Below are positions 1-9,543 of a stretch of 64,000 nt of DNA, in pieces. The translations under genes were made by a program, and so were the position numbers. The notes under the pieces are model-generated. The model saw nothing but the letters and a program-made list of their open reading frames with translations. It did no database searches and was not told the DNA's origin. The DNA lies in contig CM037590.1 in assembly GCA_021018995.1 (NCBI GenBank), forward strand, positions 42,410,287 through 42,474,286. The letters run 5' to 3'. Source of the stretch: Chloranthus sessilifolius (Eukaryota > Streptophyta > Magnoliopsida > Chloranthales > Chloranthaceae). Each line of letters opens with the position of its first letter. The stretch's first letter is position 1.

Positions 1-745
1 GGCTCCCTCATGTATTTATATATCTATATGTAGTTACGGTTATTTTATTTCCTCTTTGTGATTTTTGGGGTATTTGGTTATTGTTTTAGGGTTACTATTT
101 TTAGTAATAGTAAGGTTATTTGGCTGTGAAATGTGAGTTGAATAGTGACATTACTTTGTTTAATTTTGACCCATTCTTATGGTATTTATTTATGTTATTT
201 TTATATTATGAGGTTTAAGTTTGGAGTTTGTATTAGGTTCATGTAGTATGGTGGTACACCGCTCAATCTCAGTAAAGCTGTACAATTTAACTTTGAGATG
301 CACATAGATTTATATTACATCCACTAAATATGTGCAAGTCTAATATTAAACATCCAGCTAGACTGAAATTGATCTATGCACCATTTTCAGTACATGACCC
401 ATGTGCCTATTACAAGCTCTTAATTTAATGACAGGTCTATATTCTATATTTTTAATGTCAGCAGAGTATTATGCACATATAGAACTTTATACATATAATA
501 GATACTATTTAAGTTTGCAGTTGTAATACTCAAGCGGCCCCCATTTTTCTTACTACAGATGAAAAGAATAGTTGGATGGCTTGTTGAAATTGATATAATA
601 TCTGATCGATAAATACAGTTAAGGAAACACCACTCTCAGGGATGGGTTTGAGTGCAAATCCTAGCCAAACGCTTTATCCAAGGCCACAAATGAAGGGAAT
701 TGAATAAGTATATCACAGTAAAAATCTTGATGCGTTTAAAGTCTA
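1..745. other. AT-rich non-coding stretch
   Basis: No credible exon, RNA gene or transposon end was recognised on either strand. Short reading frames here look like chance. It could be upstream intron of the GIP1-like gene, whose N-terminal exon is not in the window, or intergenic DNA. Confidence 0.5.
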
Positions 746-1175
746 GACAACCTTACTATCCAAGGTCAGGGTGATAGAAACATGATAATTTTCTAATAAC
801 TTAAATTAAGAAGCTCCTTAACAGGTTGCCCTTCTTGCATTTGGATCCCCAAACTTAGGCAGCTGGCTGTAACAGTGAGGTGGTTCCCCGAAGAGGCATT
901 CTAGTCCATTATCTTGCATTAAATGTATGAAAATCTTTTTCCCTAAAGGTAGCTCCCACTGACAACCTTACTATCTAAGGGCGGGGGTGATGGAGATAAC
1001 ATAATTTTCCAATAACTTAAATAGCTAAAGAAGCTCCTTAACAAGTCGCCCATTTGACATTTGGATTTCCAAACTTTGCCGGTTAGCTGTGAAAGTGAGG
1101 TGCTCCCCCCGTAGAGGCATTTTAGTCCATGATCGTGCATTAAAGGTATGAAAACCCTTTTCCCTAAAAGGCACC
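746..1175. repeat. 215-bp tandem duplication (two diverged copies)
   Basis: Copy 1 starts at 746 and copy 2 at 961, both opening with GACAACCTTACTATC. They stay alignable to about 1175 through shared blocks such as AAGAAGCTCCTTAACA, GAGGCATT and TAGTCCAT. Copies differ at roughly one position in five, so the duplication is old. No coding potential is shared between the copies. Confidence 0.8.
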
Positions 1176-1720
1176 TACCCATACCAGATACTAAAGGAGG
1201 ATCCAATCACACGTTCTAGGAACCATTTTCATGAAACAATTTTGTAATTTATTAAAACCTTTATCCGCCCCTTAAAGAAGCATTACCCTAATCTTCGTAT
1301 TTGCCCCAAATAATTACGTGCCATATGTCTGATTGTGGTTCCAAGTTTGCCGTTGAGATTCTCCAATATTATTTTCCCAAAAATGCTTGATTAAAAGGTA
1401 ATACATGTATAATACCAAGCCCTCTAGTCTCCCTAGGCATTGTAACATTATCCCAAGTTATTAACAAAACTTTTCTCGTTGGTTAATATGTCTCCGAAGA
1501 ATTGTCTTTTGATTCTTTTCAATCTTATATACTACCGTGTGAGGAATTGAAAAATTGAGATAAAGGAAGTTAATAGATTTGCCGAATTCGTTGTGATCAT
1601 TGTGATCTTGACTGGGAGATATGAAGGTGCCTTTCCATGAATCCAGTTGCAATCTAAGCTGGATGATGATTGGGCCCTAGTTAGCCATACTAAGGGAGGT
1701 AACATTTCAAAAGGAGACCA
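1176..1720. other. Non-coding stretch without recognised features
   Basis: AT-rich sequence with no convincing gene, RNA or mobile-element signature on either strand. Confidence 0.45.
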
Positions 1721-2740
1721 AGCTATTTTATCATGTGAGAGCGTTTTGTGTCGGGGCCAATACTCTGGGTACCAACAGGAAGGCGTGTGGACTTTGGAGC
1801 TGGTTGGTTGGCTAGCATGAAGGTGTTAGCCTTGTAGCTAGGTGTGTGACGCACGAGCGCAGCGGCGTGCAAGCCTTGTGTCGCGTGCGTGCTCCCTGAA
1901 TGTATAGCGAAGATGGCTACTGGAGCTAGGTGTCGTGCTAGTGTGGCGACTAGATGCACGTGGACGTGGATAGCTGACTTGCATGTATTGGTGTTGCATG
2001 AGTCGTGTGCCATGGACAAGGTTCGTGTGCCATGGGCAGTATGTCAAACTAATACGTTTGAGGCATTCTTACTATATGGCTTGAGGTGGTGTTTAAACCA
2101 TATTTATGGGAGGGGAGTTGTGGAGCTACTCCCATACACATGGGGCCTTGTGGCACTAGAGGGTGCATAGTGGTTCCCTAGGTCTGTAAGGGTGGGCCTA
2201 GGATGTTGCTTTGGCAATGTCGTGTTTCACCCGAAGCTACATTGCTAGGTGCCCCGAGCTATGTGTCGCGGTACACCTAGGTTGGCTAGAGGGAGGCACT
2301 TGCGGGCTACGTGGGACTCTATGAAGCACGTTGGCATGAAGGTTAGATGCTTGATGTGTGCTAGTTGCGAGAGCCACACACGATGGTGGCCTTGATTCAG
2401 TATGACAGTAAGACATGTTGGAATGAGACGGCGTAAGGAGCTACATGCTACTGTTGCGGGTGAGGTACTAGTGCATGACACCGGGTGAAGCTTGAGCAAG
2501 TCAAGTGAGGCACGAAGGTGTGGGCATGCGTGTCACAAGTGGTATGATGCATTGGTATGGTAGGCCTAGTAAAGGAGGTAACTATGTACGAGAGTTCTTG
2601 TCCTCTAGGTGGGTGGTATCAGAGTTGATGAGGGTTAGGTAATATATACGAGAGTTCTTGTCCTCTAGGTGGGTGGTATCAGAGTTGATGAGGGTTAGGT
2701 TGGCCTCGTTGTTGTGGGAGTGAGGCGCCACACGGGCATG
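1721..2740 (+). mobile_element. LTR-retrotransposon relic (probable LTR plus primer-binding site)
   Basis: This GC-richer block differs in composition from the AT-rich flanks. It ends in TGGTATCAGAG (2615-2625, again 2675-2685), the standard plant primer-binding site complementary to the 3' end of initiator tRNA-Met. A primer-binding site on the + strand implies that the sequence to its left is the 5' LTR of a + strand element. The outer LTR boundary and a partner LTR were not found, and no gag or pol is recognisable nearby. It is a broken fossil; family undetermined. The left boundary given is only a composition estimate. Confidence 0.5.
2587..2706 (+). repeat. 60-bp perfect tandem duplication carrying the primer-binding site
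   Basis: Positions 2587-2640 recur without change at 2647-2700, an exact 60-bp period. Each unit contains one TGGTATCAGAG primer-binding site. The identity of the copies points to a recent event in an otherwise old relic. Confidence 0.9.
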
Positions 2741-2853
2741 ACAGTCGGTGTCTGGTTGTGCCCCCGTGACAGTTCGCATAACGGAGGATTTTTTCTGCCT
2801 CCTGGGTAAGTGCATGATCTGTATTTATATCACATAGGATTTAGTCATATTCA

Positions 2854-3752
2854 ATGTTGTCAAAATCAAGCCTTTTGGATTTTGTGAATCGAATTGTATT
2901 GTTAAATCATTAAATCGTAAGATTCATAAGATAAGGAAAAAAACTAAAAAATACTCAATGAATTGAAAAAATTAAAATAGAGTCAAGTTTGCCCAAATCA
3001 ATTATATCGCACTGTAACCAATGGTCCATTGCTTGGTGCAATGGTAAAAGGCTTGTGCTTTCAAGGGATGAAAACGTAGATTTGAGTCCGGAGAACAACC
3101 ACTTTATGCTTAAAAAGCTAGAGGTTTGGTCTGTATCCGGTTCATCCCTTTGAGCAGCTCGTACGTACGGGACTTGCACCGGCTAATGACTTTCAAGCTA
3201 CGTATGGTTAACTTCTATAGAATGAAGTACGTTTAATTTGCAACTAAACATGACATAAATCAAAATGAAGATCTATATTTCTATTATACCACATTAAAGT
3301 CTATAACAAGTGAAACTTTCAATGTAAATATATCGGAAAATTATTTAAATTATAATAACTAATATCAATCATATAAATCTTCAAATGCGTGACAATAAAA
3401 TCAGGTGTTTTATAGAAACTAAAACAAATAACATAATGGGTCTTTTACTTGTTCAAATGTGATGTTAACTATAATTGCCAATTGTAAAAATCTTTACATG
3501 CCATTTTGTAGCCTTCGACATAAGAGAGCTTTTCAACAAATAAGATTGGAATCTGAGTCTGAATCGTGAAGATGATCGAAAAAAGAGTTTTTGAGGAGGG
3601 AGAAATAACATGTTAAAAGTAAAAAATTAAAAATTAAAAAAATAGAGTTTTGGGCTTTGTGGTCACATTGTGACCTTGTTTCCCCAAACGTGTTTTGCAT
3701 CATGCGATTTGAATCATCTCATACTACTTGAATCTTTGAATTGTACAACACT
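2854..3752. mobile_element. Possible hAT-like MITE interrupted by a SINE
   Basis: The left end (CAATGTTGTCAAAATC, from 2854) and right end (GAATTGTACAACACT, near 3748) form an imperfect terminal inverted repeat of the CA(G/A)TGTTGT type seen in hAT elements. Subterminal GATTC/GAATC motifs mirror each other. No clean target duplication was found. An Au-type SINE lies inside at 3023-3193. The boundaries are tentative. Confidence 0.35.
3023..3193 (+). mobile_element. Au-type SINE (tRNA-derived)
   Basis: The + strand shows a tRNA-like pol III promoter: A box TTGGTGCAATGG (about 3033) and B box GATTTGAGTCC (about 3076). These are followed by an Au-SINE-like body (GAGAACAACC) and the typical 3' end GGGACTTGCACCGGCT. 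The order and the roughly 170-bp length match the plant Au SINE family. The copy is diverged, its T-rich tail is weak, and no clear target duplication remains. It is a retroposed non-coding element that needs LINE enzymes to move. Confidence 0.65.
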
Positions 3753-4037
3753 ACATATACACTTTATAAAATGAATCGAATTGCGTTGAAGCGAATCTTA
3801 CACTAGTCCCTCTTCAAATTTTGACATGTTGAAACTCCAATAGCTCTTAAAACAAACATCAGTGAGCGAGATTGACCAATTGAATATTCAAAACTGACTA
3901 CCAAATCACATTGTTGGTCCCATTGGGAAAGGCTAAAGCCACCGTGCATGTCATTTGCTTGCATTTGAAGCTTTCCGAAGGAATAAACCAATTTGTCTTG
4001 GCCATAGGTATAAATAGGAAGCTGAGGGTCTATTTGA

Positions 4038-4560
4038 GACATCTTATCATCATCGTTGTGTCCGTTTTTGTTGGCCTTATCATTGCTTCACCTCCTTATC
4101 ATATCTATTTGGGGTCGGATTTGTGAGTCTTATTTCCTCACTTAATTTTGTTCAGGGCCAAACTCTTTGTTATCCACACTCTTTTTCATTTTGTTTCTCA
4201 ATACTTCTCTCTAAGTCTTTATTGGCCTTTCTTTTCTCTTTCCTTGTGGTTTCATCGTTTCAATTCTTTGTATAGGTTCTATTTCAGGTTTTATTGACAT
4301 GCCCAAACTATCTCAAGTGACATTCTATAAGTTTGTATTTTATTGGGATCTCTATTAAGTATCTTCTTATATATTCCTTCCTAATTTTATCCTCTATTGT
4401 TACTTCATGCATCCACGTTAGCCTACACATATCTCAGCTACATAAATTTTGTCCCTTTTGTCACTTCTTTGTAGCCTAACACATTGCACAATACAGTAAC
4501 CACAATTTAATTCCCCATGACTATAAATCTAGGTCTCGGTCTATGCCAATACAAACTTTG
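4038..4560 (-). mobile_element. RTE-type LINE, 3' end fragment
   Basis: Read on the minus strand, this ends in the motif that closes plant RTE-clade LINEs: on the + strand CTTATCATCATCG, then CACCTCCTTATCATATCTAT and TTTGGGGTCGG. The trinucleotide ATC/GAT tail is the usual RTE 3' terminus. Further right, GTAGCCTAACACATTGCACA fits the end of the RTE reading frame. It is truncated and diverged. The RT piece at 5930-6290 is in the same orientation and could be the upstream part of the same copy, split by later insertions. Confidence 0.6.
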
Positions 4561-5330
4561 TATCAATGATGCAATAGATAGGGGGCTAGAATTGGTTCAT
4601 TTTTAAGTTTTTTATAAAATTTGTTATTTTTAATATAGGGCCCGAGACATGCATTTATCTGCTCGGGCCCTTCTGATAACAAGACGTATTGTATCGAACG
4701 AGATTTAACTATGTTACTGCCGTGCTATTAAAACGGCCCTTCAACCAAGTGACATTTATTCATCACTCAATACAACACTGCTATCTCCACTATGGCCACC
4801 CTGCCTTGATCTTGTTTGAAAATTTCCCCTCAAACACACCAATTGTCAAGGCGGCGTCATGGCGAATGGCGAGGGAACTGCTATTGGCGCTATTTGACAA
4901 TTGATTAATTTTTTTTTTAAAATGGTGCTAATTTTATAATATAACTGATTATAAGTTATAAATGATAACACATTTTGTTTATAAGTTATAATTTCTAACT
5001 CTCGGAATAAGTTATAACGTAAGCTACAAGTTATAAGTTATAACTTAAGTTCAAGTAAATGAAATCGAAACACCAAGCTGGTGTTAACTGATCGTGCACC
5101 GTTGAAGTGATGGATAAGTCATTTAAACACCAAGGTGGTGTTTAACAGATGGGGATTGACCCTTGTATGCATCCGATTTTCAATGACTGCCGTTGGTAAT
5201 CCTAACTACGGACTTTAATACCAATCTTTGTTCTTATTTTAAATGGCTGATATAAAGTTCATCAAATGGATGGTTTACATCCACATATAGGCTTGAGTTT
5301 TGGGTAAAAAGAAAGACTATCATTTGGGAA
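4561..5330. other. AT-rich stretch with short palindromes
   Basis: No gene seen. It contains a 9-bp inverted repeat GGGCCCGAG/CTCGGGCCC at 4638-4646 and 4662-4670, repeated ATAAGTTATAA motifs at 4945-5045, and a palindrome AACACCAAGGTGGTGTTT near 5137 that resembles one near 8664. These look like eroded MITE ends. Confidence 0.4.
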
Positions 5331-5577
5331 CTGTGCCACGTGGAACACCATCAAAGCCGTCTAATTTGAAGGCAATCATGTAAAAAAAATTTACAACCAA
5401 AGATGGCACAAAACATGATCTCTATCATCTGATTTGTCCCAGTCAACCATTGAATCAGATGATTGTCTTTGAATGTGTTGAATCAGATGATAGAGATCAT
5501 TTTTAGCGCTAAACTATGGCAAAAAGATATTTACACCATGACCTTCAAATCATACGGCTTTGATGGTGTTTCACATG
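5331..5577. mobile_element. Foldback element / long-TIR MITE
   Basis: Left arm (from TGCCACGTGGAACACCATCA, 5334) is the near-perfect reverse complement of the right arm ending TGATGGTGTTTCACATGGCA (5580), over about 60 bp. A second, inner inverted pair exists: ATGATCTCTATCATCTGATT (about 5414) against AATCAGATGATAGAGATCAT (about 5480). Nearly the whole unit can fold into one hairpin. It encodes nothing and has no recognised target duplication. The inner motif AATCAGATGAT is shared with the palindromic element at 44018-44287. Confidence 0.7.
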
Positions 5578-5929
5578 GCATAGATACAAACAATATCAAG
5601 GCCTTCTTTTCCACTTGGCAAAAGAAAGATTTAAAAATATCAAATCTTTACACCATGGCCTTCAAATCTCATGTGTCGGTTGTAGCTCCCATGTAATGAT
5701 ATAAATATATAATATTATTGATTCTTAATTATCTAATTCTTAATAAATAAAAAATTTGAAAATAATATATAGCATCGCCATGGCCACGCCATAGCCTTGC
5801 CATGACATAGCGAGTCTCTTCGCCATGACCTTGCCACACCGCCTTAACTACCTTGTCCGCAACCGATATACACCATGAGACCTCGTTTTATATTTTTACC
5901 ATAAGTTCATCCCTAACGAGCACAAACAA

Positions 5930-6290
5930 ATAAAGGCTCCAAGTAGATCCTTGATGCTGCCCACTATGATGGGGAACTCTTCTATAGTTCTATATCTCTA
6001 CACGTAGTACTTACACTAGCTTTTACTCCTTCATACATGTTTTGGATAATCTCAATATATCTATTCAGCATGCATTTCTTTTTCCGTGTCCGCCAGATTA
6101 TCTTTCTTGACATGCTATCGTAGGTCTTCTTCGAATTGACAAAATCGTATGTAAGCATTTCCTCCTTTCTAAACTTTTCCATAAGTTGCCTCACCAAGAA
6201 AAAAATGGTTTCAACTTTCAACTATTAATTTTCCTGGCATAAACCCAAACTGATTCTTGTATATATTAATTCATTAGTCTTCTAAGGTGG
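5930..6290 (-). mobile_element. RTE-type LINE, reverse-transcriptase fragment
   Basis: The minus-strand frame at 5982-6221 reads DFVNSKKTYDSMSRKIIW followed by YIEIIQNMYEG and SVSTT. These correspond to the plant RTE LINE block with DLEKAYDRVPREVLW, YI.LIKDMYDG and SVRT. This is the fingers/palm part of the RT domain. Flanking pieces of the RT are not readable, so it is a truncated pseudogenic copy. It is in the same orientation as the RTE 3' end at 4038-4560. Confidence 0.7.
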
Positions 6291-6829
6291 TTGACTTAAG
6301 GAATATCCCACCAAAATTCCTCTACCAGTGACCCGCAAGAACACCTAACACTAACTGCAACTAGTAGGTCTTCAAAAGTTTCAAACAAATTATTTCATTC
6401 AACTCTAAATTAAATTCCAACAATATTGGCCGTTAAATAGGCTTTTACAATGCATGAAACTAGAGATCCTTGTCTAACTCTAATTCTTAATTTAAATAAA
6501 GAATTATCATAATTTTTGGAAAACAATAAAATGAAGTTCTAAATATGGAAACTCAACATATTTTTAATAAAAGAAACAAATCTTATTGGCTAAATAAGAT
6601 AATAAACAATTAATTCTAATTCAACTAGAAGTCTTGAAATTCGTCACTTTTTGTGTTGCCTTTGAAAACTGACTAACTTTTTCAATACTTGTCGGAATTG
6701 CGTGTTTCTTGGCTCATTGGAAAGTTGCTAAGATAAGCGTTCAAATGAGACCAATTTTGCATCAATTTGACAACGTTTGACACTTGAAATAGGCCAATCA
6801 TAAAAGTGACGAGATTAGTGTTGAATACT
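6291..6829. other. AT-rich non-coding stretch
   Basis: No gene, RNA or mobile-element end was recognised. It sits between two minus-strand LINE fragments and could hold further unrecognised LINE sequence. Confidence 0.4.
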
Positions 6830-7930
6830 TTGCGACTCTCAATTCAGAGATTTTTTTGACAATAATTTATAATTTTCCTTTTATTTATTATTTTCTTCCA
6901 ATTCTTCTTCTTTTCACTTTCTCTAGTCTTATTTACTGGATTTTTCAGTAGATCAAAATTTTGCACTACGTCAAAAAATACATCCTTTTGAGAACATGCA
7001 TCATTCGTCTGGGATTCTTTCATCATATGAGACAGGCCCAAATTCCTCTTTGTAGTCCAATTCAACAATTTTCATATCAATATATTTCAATCTACCTTTC
7101 ACTTCCCTAAGCATTTCTGTTCGACTTCCTCGAGCCGTATTTTCGAATTGCAATTTCTGGAAAAACGCAACCCAAAGCCTCTGCTAGGATGATAGCTTAA
7201 TCAATTTTCCTTGACAAAGCTTTTGGAGATTGTATGGCATAGCCATGCTATTTCTATTTTAAAAGGAGAAGGTTTCCTTTGATTTTTTCCATCAAGCAAC
7301 ACTGGCCAATGATAAGATGTTGGTCTAGTAAAGGTGTTCTATATATCTTTCGAAAATGATCCTCCCAATTCGCGGAAAGAAAGAAATGATGTAATCAACA
7401 TCTAATTCAGTACCCTTGGTAGCTTGTCCAGGTGATTTTCTGCCATGATGGCCCACAAGTTTAGACTCCACTCCACTATGAAATCAGAAAAGCTCTACAT
7501 ACTATGATTGTGATTTGAGGCTTTCCTCTTCTCCTTTAGGCACCAAACTGTGTTGAAATCACACCCGATACAACCATGGAACAGGAAAATTAGTCATAAT
7601 CCTCCAAAATCCATCTCAGAGCTCACTTTGAGGCATAAATACAGTCATTAGCCATGTGAAGTCATCTGATCTCAGTATTACTGAAACCAGATTTGATTTA
7701 TAGAATAAATTTTGGCAACTGACTGTCTTTGTATTCTCATATGCCTCCGGATTGGCCGTCAGCAGGTACAGTCCAGACTCGGGCATCAGCTCATAATCCG
7801 TCACAGTCAATGTAATTTTGGTTTTCTTTACATAATTAAAGGAAGGTAATTCTCGTTTCCGAAGTATGATCACATTTGTGTTGACATTCCTCATCATATT
7901 TCTAACCTCTTTATGCATTTTTCGCTTACT
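6830..7930 (-). mobile_element. L1-type LINE fragment (endonuclease region)
   Basis: On the minus strand, a frame at 7616-7918 ends in SDDFTWLMTVF. It is followed, with interruptions, by FWRIMTNFPVPWLYRV, resembling the L1 endonuclease core where PWL precedes the GDFN catalytic block. Further left come frames resembling the linker between endonuclease and RT. The frame is broken repeatedly and the catalytic block is not intact. No 5' or 3' end was found. The assignment rests on remembered family patterns and is moderate. Confidence 0.45.
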
Positions 7931-8358
7931 AATTCCCTAGCATTCCAAGATATAATCATGAATAATAAATTAGCTATACATATATTAGCCCATCCACTAT
8001 TGGTCAACCTGGTTAATATTCATGCTCTCACCATTATTCGACTGTTTTGTCAGTTTGGCTAGTTCCTTTGCTCCGTTAATGTCCGTTCTTTTAGTGGATT
8101 TGGTGTTAGGCAGCAAGTCCAATAATTTATTCTCACTCCATTTTAAATACTCCTGTCCTAGTTTATCTGACATTGCAATGGGAACTGCATTAATCTCCCC
8201 AATAGATCATCATTTTGAGCTGGATACTTGTACCAAGTCGGAAAGAGTGGCGATCATTTAGTTTTGTGCCGCGAGTTTCTGTAAATTATAACAACAATAA
8301 TAAAAATTATTACTATGATAATTCTTGCTTCGAGCTGTTACTTGGTACTATTGAGTTC
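7931..8358. other. Non-coding stretch
   Basis: An 80-codon + strand frame at 8022-8261 has no recognisable similarity, no splice context that extends it, and sits between repeats. No supported feature. Confidence 0.4.
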
Positions 8359-9094
8359 AGTGTTCTTAAAGGCGTTAGGGGCTGCCGCCTCAGCGGTTTG
8401 GGCCACCTGGGCTCCCCGGTTTAGCCTTGGGCGACCTCTCGGGCGGACTGGGTCTAGGGTGCCTGGGCACCCGCGTGGGCGTTTTAAAGTCAGGGCAGGG
8501 CAGGTTGATTTATAAATTAACTGGTTTTTACCGGGTCGGGTCGCGTTATCAAAGGGGCGGGCATATGGCATTTTTTTATTGGACACCACCCAACCCGACC
8601 CGTTGACAGCCCTTAAACTTTAAAGCCATTATTGCCTAGGGATAATGGTTCATGACCAACATTATGTAAACACCAAAATGGTGTTTAAATGATCTTATAC
8701 CACTAAAGTTAAGACTTTTAATCTCACACCGTTGAAGTGTGATTATTAGCATGCCATGTGGTGAGCATCTGTGATCAATCTAAATTGTCCAAGTGGCAAT
8801 CTGTCATTGAAACATGTCTTAGCCCAAAGAAACATGCCTATAAGTGGATTTGAACCATTCGATTGACGAGCCTATAAGTGGATCTGAATGCATATATTAA
8901 ATTATATACATTTATGTTGAAATAAAAAATATATTTATCACTATATTTATGTGTGTGTGTGTATATGCGCACACACACACACACGCATACTTTAGGGCCG
9001 CCCGGATCTTGGGGCACCCGCCTGAGTGCTGTCCGGAAACTTCCGCCCAAACATCCACCTGACTGTCCGAACCCACCCAACGACTTTAAGAACA
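8359..9094. mobile_element. Compound remnant of hAT-like MITEs
   Basis: The left side opens with CAGTGTTCTTAAAGGCG (8359) and the right side closes with GACTTTAAGAACATT (about 9094), a hAT-style inverted repeat. GC-rich inner motifs (CCTGGGCACCCGC; GGGGCACCCGCC) are present on both sides. Within it, 8526-8611 ends in CCCGTTGACAGCCCTTA, the end of another hAT MITE type also seen at 46686-47066. An alternating GT/AC tract lies at 8951-8982. No clean target duplication was found, so the nesting and boundaries are uncertain. Confidence 0.35.
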
Positions 9095-9499
9095 TTATTT
9101 TTATTGATTGTGCTTTATATGATTCAGGAAAAGTTTGTCATGTATCAGGGACACTGTCGCTTGTGATCCTTGATCAGTTTGATTCTAGGTCTCAGAAGCC
9201 ATGACCTATCTTGAAGAGCTTTGCACTCATGTTGTGTAGCTTCTCTGCCGTCTCTACGGAAGAATAGTTTCACACTACCGTTGATTTTGGAAGGAAGTTA
9301 ATGCTTTGATATATTATTTTTGTAGTCTATAATGTCATAATTGTCTTTGTTCTAGTCGTTTTTTTAAAAATTGTATCTCAATATATTTTGTTATGAACAA
9401 AACACTATGATTGTAGAATCTTTTTTTGATTACATTTTTAGATATCTTTATGTTTCATTAATAATTTTGTAATGCGCTGACAAGTAAATATTTTTCCAG
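9095..9499 (+). other. Intron upstream of first recognised GIP1-like exon
   Basis: AT- and T-rich sequence ending in a normal acceptor (TTTTTCCAG at 9491-9499). The preceding exon, which should encode the end of the GIP1 N-terminal domain and contribute one G to the split Asp codon, was not found anywhere upstream in the window. Confidence 0.6.
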
Positions 9500-9543
9500 A
9501 TACATTTCACGAGGTCAGAAGAAAACGTGACAAGAGAAAAGAG
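9500..9543 (+). CDS. GIP1-like exon a (end of N-terminal domain)
   Basis: Encodes (D)TFHEVRRKRDKRKE. The Asp codon is split, its G coming from an upstream exon. The basic stretch is a strong family marker and likely a nuclear-localisation-type patch (inference). Donor GAG|GTGAGA; ends in phase 0. Confidence 0.9.

Noticed and set aside
1723-2170. Overlapping frames of 60-98 codons on both strands
   Set aside because: They lie in a GC-richer LTR-like block ahead of a primer-binding site, have no recognisable similarity and no splice context.
3023-3193. A tRNA gene, because of A- and B-box motifs
   Set aside because: No cloverleaf can be drawn from the sequence after the B box; the length and 3' end match a SINE.
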